From NCBI GenBank assembly GCA_002388665.1, contig DGMY01000043.1, positions 62,001 to 126,000 on the forward strand: 64,000 nt of DNA, read 5' to 3'. Of the stretch, positions 35,596 to 44,987 are shown in pieces; position 1 is the stretch's first letter; every line of letters starts with the position of its first letter. Below the pieces are notes generated by a model. It was not told the origin of the DNA, searched no databases, and worked only from the letters and a program-made list of their open reading frames with translations. This stretch comes from Opitutia bacterium UBA4506 (GTDB lineage Bacteria; Verrucomicrobiota; Verrucomicrobiia; Opitutales; Puniceicoccaceae). The position numbers and the translations under genes were made by a program.

Positions 35596-37881
35596 CTAGG
35601 GTGCGTTCTTCAGTTGAAGGTCGTCAAACCAGGCTTCCCCTTGGCCACCTCCATTCACCGCGAGCCGTAGGGTTGCATATTCAGCCCCACTGGGAACCGC
35701 AACTGCCGCATTGATGAATTGTACATAATCACCACTCGTGCCTCCGAGGGAACCCACGCTCTCCGAGCCAATTTTGACGTCGGAACTGTTGTAAAAGCGA
35801 ACCTGGATCAAGGCCGACTTCCCGCTGGCGAGATTGTTGGTCTTGATGTACCCGGAGGCGTTGAGTGTACTCATTCCAGTGATGTCGACTTCCTGAGAAG
35901 ACGCGGTGTAAGCCGTCCCGGCGGGCTGGTGGAGCGCAGGACTTCCGTCCATACCTGCGGTCGCTGCAATACTGGCACTGGAGTGCACCGTCCAGTCGCC
36001 ATCATTGTTGCTGTTGGCAAAATCGGGATCGAGCAACAGTTGTGCACCGGGCAGCACATCGCTGGCATAGACCCCAATGTCATCAAAGTAAACGGACCCA
36101 GTTGGGCTTTGCTGAGCCGCCAGCCAAACCGTCATGATGTCGGCATCGTTCGGGACGATCAGGTTACCGGCTGATACATGCTCCCAGTCGTCATTCACGG
36201 TTTCCGTCATCGAGGCGATCGAGACATTACCCGCCGATACTGGATTCGCGACGGTGCCATTGTAGAGACCACCTGCGTCGGTGTCATAGAAACGCAGCTG
36301 ATAGACCACCTTGTGGACTCCATCAAAGCCACTCATCCGCACGAACCCTTCAGCGGAGAGCGTTTCACCAGCCAATACCGGTATGTCTTCCTGTATCGCC
36401 TTCCGGTAATTTCCACTAGGAGTCACCATCGCTGCATAGGCGCTACCATCGTGGGTAATTGAACTTTGTATGGATGCCCCGGTGGTGTTCCACGAACTGT
36501 CATCCCCCGTTTCAAAGTCACCATTCTCGACAAGGGTGATATCGGTCGAAGGTCCATCGCGTAGGGTAGAGATCAGCGCGGAGATGTGTGAAACCAAATG
36601 GGATGCACCCACCGGATAGTTAAAAACCACGGTCGAGCTATTTCCCGAGATCGTATAGTTTAGCCCATCGTCGAGCGCGCCCGTGAAGACATTCGGCGTC
36701 GAGGAAACAATCTTGTTGTCGGTCACGAGATTGCCATCGGGAGTAAACAGGTATGGATCTCCATTCGCATCATTGTCGAGATCGGCAATGCCGTCCTTGA
36801 GATCCTTTGACGCATTGGGATTCGACAGGTCGTTGTAGCTGACTTCACACCCGCGGGATCCGTAGAATTGAACATTGGTCCCCACATCGGCTGTAAATCG
36901 ATTGTAGAGTACACGAATTTTCACTCCGGTTTGCGGATCGAAATCGGGTTCGGTTTGATAGGGAATTTCGTCAATCAACCCCAGCAACGTTCCATTGCCA
37001 CCCAGTCGAATCGCTGCGCTACCAGCGTCGATCTGAAAATCATTGTTAAAGATTTGAAAGTTATTGGTCCCCATCTTCAAGGTAATCGCAGTGTAGAGGG
37101 CGCTTCCGCCGACCGTGTTGAAGGCGAACTGGTTGTCATCTCCATTGGTATTCTGAACACCGACAATCACATGATCACACCCTTCCTGTCCCCAGTCCCC
37201 GTCGTAGGTGTTGCCGATCCAATGGATGTTGCGGCCACTATAGTATTTAGTCCCATCACGACCTTGCCCTGAGATTCGATTTCCAGCGATCAACCAATTG
37301 TTGCAGGGATCCCCGGCAGTGATGTCGGTCGCCCCCAGCTTTACCGGACTGTTGTCCCCACTGGTCTTCGAGCCCGAACCAATAATTTTAAATCCGATGA
37401 CTCCCCAGTTGCTGATACGAGAGGACCGCACCGTCGTTACATTGCCACTGGACTGTATGACTGCTTGTTCCGGGCCATCTGCGGATACTAGTAAAATCGG
37501 AGAACTGTTCGTCCCATTCGCCACGCCTTCACCTTTCGTAATCGCTAGGTCTTCGAGGTAGGTTCCAGCCTTGACCAGGATAACTGTTCCAGGAGTTGCC
37601 TCATCGATGGCTGATTGGATAACACCCAGGGGACTACTCTCCGAGGTGCCATCACCGGTTCCGCCGGGGGCGACCCATATCTGGTTGCTCACAGTCGTTA
37701 GGTCCCAACTGGACGGCATCAAATCGTCAAGGTTCCCAGGGACACTACCGTCAGGGGAAAAACCGGAACAAATCGACAGGCCGATAAAACAAGAGGCCGA
37801 TACGCCTCGGCGCAAGAGGCGCTCGAGAGAAGAGAATGGAAATGGAATCATACGATTGAGGTGTCGAGATGATCTTTTCAT
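35596..37881 (-). CDS. secreted parallel beta-helix protein with two CBM-like C-terminal domains
   Basis: About 761 residues from the ATG at 37881; the frame continues upstream to 38061 but that part is not signal-like. The N-terminus has a basic stretch then VSASCFIGLSICSG, a probable signal peptide. IWVAPGGTGDGTSESSPLG and TPGTVILVKAGTYLEDLAI (residues 70-120) start a right-handed beta-helix typical of polysaccharide lyases and related enzymes. Two jelly-roll domains follow: NGDFETGDDSSWNTTG (about residue 460) and LLDPDFANSNNDGDWTV (about 610), each ending YFDDIGVY or WFDDLQLK, as in CBM4/9-like domains. Substrate and catalytic residues not assigned. Confidence 0.7.
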   Translation of the reverse strand: MKRSSRHLNRMIPFPFSSLERLLRRGVSASCFIGLSICSGFSPDGSVPGNLDDLMPSSWDLTTVSNQIWVAPGGTGDGTSESSPLGVIQSAIDEATPGTVILVKAGTYLEDLAITKGEGVANGTNSSPILLVSADGPEQAVIQSSGNVTTVRSSRISNWGVIGFKIIGSGSKTSGDNSPVKLGATDITAGDPCNNWLIAGNRISGQGRDGTKYYSGRNIHWIGNTYDGDWGQEGCDHVIVGVQNTNGDDNQFAFNTVGGSALYTAITLKMGTNNFQIFNNDFQIDAGSAAIRLGGNGTLLGLIDEIPYQTEPDFDPQTGVKIRVLYNRFTADVGTNVQFYGSRGCEVSYNDLSNPNASKDLKDGIADLDNDANGDPYLFTPDGNLVTDNKIVSSTPNVFTGALDDGLNYTISGNSSTVVFNYPVGASHLVSHISALISTLRDGPSTDITLVENGDFETGDDSSWNTTGASIQSSITHDGSAYAAMVTPSGNYRKAIQEDIPVLAGETLSAEGFVRMSGFDGVHKVVYQLRFYDTDAGGLYNGTVANPVSAGNVSIASMTETVNDDWEHVSAGNLIVPNDADIMTVWLAAQQSPTGSVYFDDIGVYASDVLPGAQLLLDPDFANSNNDGDWTVHSSASIAATAGMDGSPALHQPAGTAYTASSQEVDITGMSTLNASGYIKTNNLASGKSALIQVRFYNSSDVKIGSESVGSLGGTSGDYVQFINAAVAVPSGAEYATLRLAVNGGGQGEAWFDDLQLKNAP

Positions 37882-38176
37882 AGTTCTGGGGTGCTGGGTG
37901 CAGGATGGGGCGACTGTCTTCGCCCGGGTGATCAACGGCAGGGAATTATGGCTCACGAAGAATCGCCGCAGGTAATTGCTTGTCGGGGTTGGTTTGGAGT
38001 TTTTCTGAGCGTGATGAACATCGGTGGGGTGATGCTCGATCGATTTAATAAACGCCTCCACCTGATTCGGTGGCCCTCCTCGGGTGAATAAGACGGGGTA
38101 AGTTTGTGACTCCGGACGATAAAAAAGGGGAAATTTATCGTCAATGGAAGAGCCCTTCGACCACCCCGAAATCTCT
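37882..38176. other. leader region of the beta-helix gene
   Basis: About 295 bases between site 8 and the beta-helix start. The open frame continues in phase with the gene but encodes no signal-like or conserved sequence, so I treat it as untranslated leader. No stable hairpin with a T tract was noticed. Confidence 0.3.
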
Positions 38177-38190
38177 CTTATACAGATAAA
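38177..38190 (-). promoter_or_regulatory. 14-bp palindrome upstream of beta-helix gene (site 8)
   Basis: CTTATACAGATAAA: arms CTTATA and GATAAA around CA (TG on the minus strand), 4 of 6 complementary, 295 bases upstream of the beta-helix start. Same centre and orientation as site 6. Confidence 0.5.
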
Positions 38191-38218
38191 TCTCTGGCTC
38201 CTGCATCCGTAGGTTCCA

Positions 38219-38422
38219 TCATTGAGAATCCTGCCTCCGAGGTGCCGCGAACCGGGATCCGTCGAGACATGAAACCCGCTCCATTCCCGGATGGAAAGGG
38301 TCGAGGTTCGTCCCCTCTGATAGAACGGGCAGGCAGTCAGCGGCGCCCTGCAACGAGGGAACAGTAAGACTCACCGCGCAGAGCACCTTGATCGGTACCT
38401 TGTCGATCACCCAGCCATTCAA
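38219..38422 (-). CDS. small open frame after the MGH1-like gene, doubtful
   Basis: A 67-residue frame starting 16 bases after the stop of the MGH1-like gene on the same strand. It has a weak hydrophobic segment (VLCAVSLTVPSLQGAA) that could be a signal peptide, then a polar tail with two Cys. It could be a real small exported protein, a decayed remnant of a secreted enzyme, or chance. No family recognised. Confidence 0.2.
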   Translation of the reverse strand: MNGWVIDKVPIKVLCAVSLTVPSLQGAADCLPVLSEGTNLDPFHPGMERVSCLDGSRFAAPRRQDSQ

Positions 38423-38438
38423 CAGCAGCTCGGCCAGA

Positions 38439-39686
38439 CTACGGGATCAAACGAAGGAGATGGGGGTGGTTCGCCAACATGGGAGAGATGAGGGCGTTAA
38501 AACTGATAAAGTCACGCACTCCTTGGCCCGCCGTGGTCTCCGGATGAAAATATTCGTACAGGCATCCATGCTGTTCCAGGCATCCGGCCAAGGTGGCTTC
38601 AGCACGGCTGACGATCTCACAAGCTTCTTGCTCGTAATGATAGCGGCGCAACGCTGTCCACGCAATGTAGTTGACCACGGTCCATACGGGCCCCTGCCAG
38701 TTCGAGGGATTCCCATGTTCCTTCTGATCACCGATGTACTCGTTGATGTCGCATGGGTGGTAGAGCGGTTCCTTCCGCGACAAGCTTCGGATGCCCGCTT
38801 GACTCAGGAATCGCTCTTCGTTCATCAGATGCTTTTCAATGACAGCTTTGGCCATTTCCGTAGATGCGACTCCATAAACCAATGGCATGAATGACATCGC
38901 ATGCTTTACTTTCAGAAAGGTCAGCCAATTGGGGTTCTGACGGACAGGACCAAAGATGTGTGAGAGATTGGATCCACGATCCAGGTTATAGTAGAACTCA
39001 TCCTCCGGATCCCACAGATGCGTGTTGATCCTTTCTTTCAGTGCATCCCGTTTCGCCGCGTAGGGTTGAGACTCCTGCCCAATCATCTCTGCGATCTTTG
39101 CCATCGCGGCGTAATCGCCATAGGCGAAACTGTTCAGTTCAACAGTGATCACGGAATTTCGCGGCCGTCCATAGAGGGCGGGATGATTGTCGGCGCCACA
39201 CCCTCGGTGGTGCCGCATGTAGAAGAGACCCTCTTCCGCTTGCAAATAGGTTTCCCAATATAGATGAAATTGATCCAACTGGGGGAAGATCGTTCGCAAC
39301 CACGCAATGTCGGGGTCGATTTCGTATGCCAGCAAGGCCATTTGTGCCAATATCGGCTTCGCTGGGTTGTTTTGAGAACAATCACCACTCAAATCCACAG
39401 GCTGGTCGATGTGATACATGAAATTTGTGAAGCCATTCTCACGTTGGTAAAACAGAAAAGAATCGACAACTCCCTTCAAGTATTTCGGAAGGCCGGGTTC
39501 ATGAAGATGGCCCAGTGCAAAGAAGAAACTGTCCCAATCCCATATCATCTTGCAGTAGGCATTCGTACTCGGCTGGATGCCGGGGTAAGGATGGATGCTG
39601 TCCGGTTCAATCAAAGCTTGCCGATAGCGATGATCGAGCAAGGCCTGGAGTGACGGTTCAGTATTCAAGTCACTAGTCGTTTTCAT
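38439..39686 (-). CDS. MGH1/trehalase-like (alpha/alpha)6 glycoside hydrolase
   Basis: A 415-residue protein without a signal peptide, so likely cytoplasmic. MIWDWDSFFFALGHLH (residues 47-62) and NPSNWQGPVWTVVNYIAWTAL near residue 340 are hallmarks of the six-hairpin toroid glycosidases of the GH37/GH63 clan, including mannosylglycerate hydrolase MGH1-like domains. HRGCGADNHPALYGRP and VELNSFAYGDYAAMAKIAE lie between. It would cleave a short alpha-linked saccharide; the linkage cannot be read. Probable partner of the GH3 and sulfatase in internal processing. Own promoter region with site 9 about 250 bases upstream. Confidence 0.75.
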   Translation of the reverse strand: MKTTSDLNTEPSLQALLDHRYRQALIEPDSIHPYPGIQPSTNAYCKMIWDWDSFFFALGHLHEPGLPKYLKGVVDSFLFYQRENGFTNFMYHIDQPVDLSGDCSQNNPAKPILAQMALLAYEIDPDIAWLRTIFPQLDQFHLYWETYLQAEEGLFYMRHHRGCGADNHPALYGRPRNSVITVELNSFAYGDYAAMAKIAEMIGQESQPYAAKRDALKERINTHLWDPEDEFYYNLDRGSNLSHIFGPVRQNPNWLTFLKVKHAMSFMPLVYGVASTEMAKAVIEKHLMNEERFLSQAGIRSLSRKEPLYHPCDINEYIGDQKEHGNPSNWQGPVWTVVNYIAWTALRRYHYEQEACEIVSRAEATLAGCLEQHGCLYEYFHPETTAGQGVRDFISFNALISPMLANHPHLLRLIP

Positions 39687-39938
39687 CGTTTGAGCGAAAT
39701 CATTTTGTCATGTTCTGTATCGAGACCCATTCGGAATTGAAGAAACTCATGGCCCGATTGCTGTGGATGGCCATTGAAGATATTCGCGCTTGAAGGATTC
39801 ATTGGATTCTATCGGTGTTTATCGAACTGCGTACTCGCAGGTGATCGCCCTAAATCGGTCCGGGTTCAGAATCTGCCCCTGCAGCCGAAGGATTGCTACG
39901 GTCTACCCTAGCTTCGAAGAAAAACAAGAAAGCACTAG

Positions 39939-39952
39939 CTTATAGGTATAAA
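39939..39952 (-). promoter_or_regulatory. 14-bp palindrome upstream of MGH1-like gene (site 9)
   Basis: CTTATAGGTATAAA: arms CTTATA and TATAAA around GG, 252 bases upstream of the MGH1-like start. It is the last of the nine matches before the defence island and just 79 bases from the island's left repeat. The bases between 39687 and 39938 hold no gene. Confidence 0.55.
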
Positions 39953-40030
39953 CCGACCCGGCGGTCGCCCCTGTTCGGGCGAATGTGGTGAAGTTCCATT
40001 CAGGATAAATATGCGAAATCTGCGTATCGA

Positions 40031-40213
40031 CAGATTTCGGGGACACCCACGACAGATTTCGAGGACACCCATCGAGCTTCTGAAAATGACTGCCAGCGCC
40101 CTAACCCAATTTTTCCGCCCTCCCTCAAATCCGTCCCCACTGACACGTCGGGACGCCATCCCACCGAGCACCCTATCCTTGCCAGAGAGAACGACGGGTG
40201 TCCTCGTTTACTC
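40031..40213 (+). repeat. 183-bp direct repeat, left copy
   Basis: It matches 52934-53116 over 183 bases without gaps, with 7 mismatches by my count (about 96% identity). It contains internal inverted arms: CGAGGACACCCATCG (40060-40074) and CGACGGGTGTCCTCG (40192-40206), 14 of 15 complementary, and a second GGGGACACCCA copy at the left edge. This resembles a small non-autonomous mobile or REP-like element. The minus strand has an open frame through it, conserved in both copies, but it has no recognisable protein features. Confidence 0.85.
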
Positions 40214-40277
40214 TCGCGAATACCCCCAAAGGCCAGCCTGAAAAAATCGACCTTTTCTTTGGGGTCCAAAATCAGGA

Positions 40278-43184
40278 CTAAATTTCACGAGCTGAAGTGA
40301 CGACCTCGTAAGTGATCTTGTCACCCAGAGCTTCGAAATGCCGTTTCCCACACTTGATCTTATAAACTTCATCGGGACGAAGTTTCAGCAAATCCCTCGT
40401 TCCCTTCGTCTCGCGAACCATGTAGATAGCCTCGTCACCGTGCTTCACGATAGCCCAATCAGGATTGTAAGGGCCAATGGGTGTCTTAATCTGAAATTTT
40501 GAGGGAAGCTTCACGAAGAGCTTAATTTCCTCCATCCTATTGAGGTCTTCAGCGAATTGCCGCTCCACCTCGGAATCATACTCAACGCGGTCGTAGACTG
40601 ATTTCTCCGATACGATCAGATTATCCAGATAGCGCACGATTTCTTCCTCTTCGAAGAGCCGCATCTCAAAGATCTCACCACCGATTTTCTCGTATTTAAT
40701 GCCATCCAGGACCAGATGGTTGAGAGCGATGTTGATCAGCCGAGCTACCTCCATCATGAAACGCTGTGGATTAACGGGAAATTCGGCCAACCGACCAGAT
40801 CCAGCCAAAATATCAAAAAGAGTTTTCCGGGTGAGTTCTGTCTCTTTTTGCAAGTAGGCCAGAAGGTCGGGCAATCGACCCCTGTGAGAGACATAAGTCG
40901 TTTTGTCAGTTGTAAGCACCATGGAACCAACACCACCTTCGGCAACAGAGAGTTCGCCTTTGCCCGAAACGATCTTAACCGCCTCGATCTTTGGCATCTC
41001 GGAAACGGCCTTTGCGGCCTTTTCAATCAGATCAGTGGTAGAATACTCAACCGAATAGGCGGTTTTTTGATTTATGCGGCCCCACAACTCAGCGAATTCA
41101 GGGTCTAAATACACCCGTTTATTCAGTTTCAGTGTGCGCCGATCCGACTTGTTGACGATACGGCCTCTAAATTCGAAGCGCTGCATCGCGTCGACAATCT
41201 CATTGCGAATCTCTTCGTGCTCAGGCGAGACCCTCATCTCGAAAGATGGCTCCTTTGGAGCGAACTTCGGCTGTAGTTTGCCTTTCTTATCCATGTAGCC
41301 GTTCATCACGGCATCTTCCCAGATATTCTGAGACTCTTTCTGGCCAACTTTCTCCTGCTTGCCCTCCTTGACCCAGAGAATCTTGGCAAAAGCATGCTGG
41401 GGGACGTGGCCGAACTTGAAGCCGAAGTCCTCCTCTAGTTCGGTTTGCAGTCCTCGAGCGAATTCCTCATAGCTCTCATTGGCGATCACGGTCAGCCGAT
41501 TGACCGTCTCGTCGTGCACGCGCTCGCCATCCTGATTCACGGGCAGGCGCAGCCCCCGACCAATCTCCTGCCGTTTTTTCAGCTTCGAATTGGTCTCGTT
41601 TAGGGTGCAGATTTGGAAGACATTAGGGTTGTCCCAACCCTCACGCAATGCGGAGTGGGAGAAAATAAAGCGCAGAGGTTCTTCCAGAGACAAGAGCTGC
41701 TCTTTTTTCTTCATGATCAACTCGTAGGTCGAATCGTCTGCCTTGGTGTTGCCGCGGGTATCCTTGAGCTTACCCTTGTTGTCCTGGGAGAAATAGCCGT
41801 CGTGAACCTTCTCGACGGGATACGGGACCAGCTCCTTAAATGGCGGCTTTTCGCTAAATTCGGCATAGGCCTCCTCGAACCACTGGGCGATTTTGCCTTT
41901 TCGAGCGTTTCCCTGGTCGTCGTAGTCGCGATAGTTCGCCACTTTATCGATGAAAAAGAGCGTCAGCACCTTGATCCCCTTGCCGCGAACGGCCCGCTCC
42001 TTCTTGAAATGTTCTTCGACGGTATTGCGCACCTGTACCTGCATGACCTCATCACGCATGCCGCCTTGCTCTTCATTGAGATACAATTCGTTCCCGTTGT
42101 TGAAGACGACGTGTTCATTGCCCGGTTCACACGAGATGTCCCGCACGATGTAGCCGTCCTGATAGGCCTCCCGCGCGTTCGGCTTAGCCGACAAGTCGTC
42201 GCCCTGCTTGAACCAGAAGGCTTTTTCCTTGATCGCGCCACCTTTGGTCTCGGTGTGAATTTTCAGTTTGGCCTTTATCCCGTTTTTATTATCGGTCTCG
42301 ACCAAGCAAATATACGGCTTGTTCAAATTTTCTTCGGACATAACCGAGGCCACTTCAATGCGTTTGACCAGTTTCAGGTCGTAAGCACGAATTGGGTCGA
42401 GCTTGTAGAGAAGATTGTAGGGATTCCGGTGCGTCGCTGAATAGCGAAGCGTGCAAAGCGGGTTGAGCGTAGCCATTGCTTCCTGAGCCTTGGGTGTGTT
42501 ATCGACACTTTGCGGCTCATCCACTATGACGATCGGGTTGGTCGCCTGGATAAACTCAATCGGCTTACGCCCTGACAGACGGTCATTGTCGCGGTGGATC
42601 ACATTCCCCTTCTTGTCGTCGGCATCGACGGCGATCTTGCGGAAGGCGTCGATGTTGATAATCAGAATCTGTATCTGATTGCTGGTGGCAAACTGCCGCA
42701 GCTGGCTGACCTTGCTCGAATCGTAAACGTAGTAATTGAACGGCACCTGATCGTAGAGTGCCTTGAAATGCTCTTCAGTGACTTGAAGATTCTTCAGCGT
42801 GCCCTCGCGGATCGCGACACTCGGCACGACGATAATGAACTTTTTGAAGCCGTATTTCTGGTTCAGCTCAAAAATCGTGCGCAAGTAAACGTAGGTTTTT
42901 CCTGTGCCGGTCTCCATCTCGATGGAAAACTGTCGCCCCTTGAGCTCATCCACGGGCTCGATTTCATTGCGAGTCTGCACTTCGTGGACATTTGCGTGAA
43001 GTTCGTCGTCATCCAGTGTCAAGCGATTGCCCAAGCCCAACTCGGTCTGCTCGACCATGCCGACCTGCTCGGTGAAACTGATCTCAAAATCACTCTGGCT
43101 GAGCGGCTGGCCATCAAAAACATCGACCACAGCCTGAACCGCCTCGGATTGGTAGGTTAGATTGGCGTCAAATTTGAGCTTCAT
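40278..43184 (-). CDS. type III restriction enzyme, Res subunit (helicase-nuclease)
   Basis: A 968-residue protein with superfamily 2 helicase motifs: Walker A METGTGKT (residues 90-97), VDEPQ (221-225), YSATHRNPYN, then IFSHSALREGWDNPNVFQIC and RQEIGRGLRLPV of motifs V-VI. A C-terminal nuclease-like part reads YNPDWAIVKHG then YMVRETKGTRD, fitting PD-(D/E)XK (Asp, then Glu-x-Lys). Type III Res acts with Mod, translocating on DNA and cutting near two inversely oriented sites. It overlaps the DUF262 gene by ATGA and is last in the operon. Mod is three genes upstream, not adjacent as in simple type III systems. Confidence 0.9.
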   Translation of the reverse strand: MKLKFDANLTYQSEAVQAVVDVFDGQPLSQSDFEISFTEQVGMVEQTELGLGNRLTLDDDELHANVHEVQTRNEIEPVDELKGRQFSIEMETGTGKTYVYLRTIFELNQKYGFKKFIIVVPSVAIREGTLKNLQVTEEHFKALYDQVPFNYYVYDSSKVSQLRQFATSNQIQILIINIDAFRKIAVDADDKKGNVIHRDNDRLSGRKPIEFIQATNPIVIVDEPQSVDNTPKAQEAMATLNPLCTLRYSATHRNPYNLLYKLDPIRAYDLKLVKRIEVASVMSEENLNKPYICLVETDNKNGIKAKLKIHTETKGGAIKEKAFWFKQGDDLSAKPNAREAYQDGYIVRDISCEPGNEHVVFNNGNELYLNEEQGGMRDEVMQVQVRNTVEEHFKKERAVRGKGIKVLTLFFIDKVANYRDYDDQGNARKGKIAQWFEEAYAEFSEKPPFKELVPYPVEKVHDGYFSQDNKGKLKDTRGNTKADDSTYELIMKKKEQLLSLEEPLRFIFSHSALREGWDNPNVFQICTLNETNSKLKKRQEIGRGLRLPVNQDGERVHDETVNRLTVIANESYEEFARGLQTELEEDFGFKFGHVPQHAFAKILWVKEGKQEKVGQKESQNIWEDAVMNGYMDKKGKLQPKFAPKEPSFEMRVSPEHEEIRNEIVDAMQRFEFRGRIVNKSDRRTLKLNKRVYLDPEFAELWGRINQKTAYSVEYSTTDLIEKAAKAVSEMPKIEAVKIVSGKGELSVAEGGVGSMVLTTDKTTYVSHRGRLPDLLAYLQKETELTRKTLFDILAGSGRLAEFPVNPQRFMMEVARLINIALNHLVLDGIKYEKIGGEIFEMRLFEEEEIVRYLDNLIVSEKSVYDRVEYDSEVERQFAEDLNRMEEIKLFVKLPSKFQIKTPIGPYNPDWAIVKHGDEAIYMVRETKGTRDLLKLRPDEVYKIKCGKRHFEALGDKITYEVVTSAREI

Positions 43185-44890
43185 ACTGTTTCAAATGTAG
43201 CGTAATCGCTGAGATAAATATCCAGTCGTTGAGCGATTAGTTTCCTGCGTACTATAAGGAAATCTTCGTAGCGATCCAAATCCCACAGCTTTTGATCTAT
43301 AGGGATGCACTGTTTGGTAAATGCTTCTTCTCCTTGGTCTTGTATTATCAGAGGAAGGTAATCCGCAGGGTTCTTGTTGCTGATCTTTCGATTGGTGCGT
43401 CCACCGATGAACGCCAAATTGGAAATATCGTTGATCTGGTTCGTCGAGAAGCCCTTCTTTTTCAGCAAGTCCTGTGGGAAAATGTGGTGAAACTGGAGCT
43501 TATGACTATTGCCTTTATGTTTCAGCGAAATCCGAAGCCGTTCATTCCAGTCCTTTGCCCCGTCCTCTCGGAAGACAAGGAACATCATCTTGAAATAGGC
43601 ACTGCGACTATTTCGATTCTCAAGGTCGCTGGGAAGAATATCCAGGCGGCCAAACTGGGTACGCAACAAGTCCGTCATCGCATCCAATCCGCGCCCCTTG
43701 CGAATCGCTCCGATGTCTTGATCGAGGTAGGTTTCACTGGAACCACGGGAGTAGCGGCCCTTCGCATTTGCCGCCAATACCCAATATCGCAGCTTCCGGT
43801 CTTCTTCTTCACTAAGCTCGAATTCCTGATGGGCTACATAGTATGCCAAAGCAATGATCATGAACGGCGAAGAAAGCAATGCAGGGCTATCCAATCCCAA
43901 ATTACTTTTCAGGTAGTTCAGTGCGAAATCCATTCCTCGTGTTCCCGACTTCCAACCACTCTGCAGATCATCAGGCGACAGGCGCGAAACGGTTTTGAAT
44001 CGTGACTGTCCTGTTGCGAAAGACACCAGATTTTTGACGTGCAGGCCCACATCCAGATCAAATCCAACCTTGGCGCATTCTTTCTGGTATTTCTGGAATA
44101 TCGCCAGCGAATCCCGCCAAGTTGCCGTGATTTGTGCAAGAGCCAGGTCGGAACCACGTAATTTAGCTCCCAAAGAGTTTACCCGTACAAAAATCTCCGT
44201 GACTTCTTCGTAGCTCTTATCCCTTTCCAGGACATGGACACCATATTTGTAATCCCTTATGTCGCGTAGCTTCTTTAACCTTGCTGAATATTTCTCATAT
44301 CGTGGGTCATCGAATCCCGTAACCCCTGCGTTCTTCAGGAATTCGGTATCGCTACTGTTATTCATTACCTCCGTTACCGAAACCCAGTGGGGCAGTTGAG
44401 CCAAGCGATTGGTCTTCACTACGAATGCCATTTTCTCCAGACGCTGCTGAATGTCTTCCTCAGTCGCATCAGAAGCGTCATGGGCGTCATCTACATCATT
44501 GCTTTCATCGACCTCAGTAATGATCGACAGCTCATCTGGGTGATTCAGGTTGAATAGGATATCGATGGGGCGTTTGCGCCCTTTTACATGCAGTGGATCG
44601 CCCCGAAGGATTGCTGAAAGCGAGGTCAAGCGTTGCTGCCCGTCTAGCAAAAGTTGATAGGTAGCATAAGATCCTTCTTCCTGCTCAATTGCAAAATCAC
44701 GTGTCGCAACTTTTTCGTCCGTCTCCCATGTAAGGATCGTTCCCGAAGGATAGCCACGATAAAGAGAGTCTAACAGATCGCGGACCCGAGTGCCTGGCCA
44801 CACATACTGGCGCTGCATCTCGGGTAAGCGGATTTCTCCACGCTCGATCTTGTTTACCAGTTCCTGAATTCTGAGTGATTGTTTGCCCAT
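43181..44890 (-). CDS. DUF262/DUF1524 (GmrSD-like) protein
   Basis: A 569-residue protein. RLPEMQRQYVWPGTRVRDLL (residues 21-40) and LLDGQQRLTSLSA (81-93) are the DUF262 core, a ParB-like fold thought to bind or hydrolyse nucleotides. LQFHHIFPQDLL, ISNLAFIGGRTNRKISNKNP (about 465-507) is the His-Me/HNH nuclease motif of DUF1524. This architecture matches GmrSD-type enzymes that attack modified DNA, and related proteins such as SspE. Here it is fused into a type III operon, coupled by ATGA to Res, so it could add a second cleavage activity. Defence role is inferred from context. Confidence 0.88.
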   Translation of the reverse strand: MGKQSLRIQELVNKIERGEIRLPEMQRQYVWPGTRVRDLLDSLYRGYPSGTILTWETDEKVATRDFAIEQEEGSYATYQLLLDGQQRLTSLSAILRGDPLHVKGRKRPIDILFNLNHPDELSIITEVDESNDVDDAHDASDATEEDIQQRLEKMAFVVKTNRLAQLPHWVSVTEVMNNSSDTEFLKNAGVTGFDDPRYEKYSARLKKLRDIRDYKYGVHVLERDKSYEEVTEIFVRVNSLGAKLRGSDLALAQITATWRDSLAIFQKYQKECAKVGFDLDVGLHVKNLVSFATGQSRFKTVSRLSPDDLQSGWKSGTRGMDFALNYLKSNLGLDSPALLSSPFMIIALAYYVAHQEFELSEEEDRKLRYWVLAANAKGRYSRGSSETYLDQDIGAIRKGRGLDAMTDLLRTQFGRLDILPSDLENRNSRSAYFKMMFLVFREDGAKDWNERLRISLKHKGNSHKLQFHHIFPQDLLKKKGFSTNQINDISNLAFIGGRTNRKISNKNPADYLPLIIQDQGEEAFTKQCIPIDQKLWDLDRYEDFLIVRRKLIAQRLDIYLSDYATFETV

Positions 44891-44987
44891 AGGTCTAAAT
44901 CGTATCTTTCCAAAAATCTCGGTCTCGCCAGTCGGTGGGAAAACCCATTTCGGTGTGGCTGGGACCGTTTAAAGTTTCCAAGTGTGC

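Noticed and set aside
40000..40269. Minus-strand open frame conserved in both 183-bp repeats
   Set aside because: Conservation follows from the DNA repeat itself; the residues show no transposase or other domain pattern.
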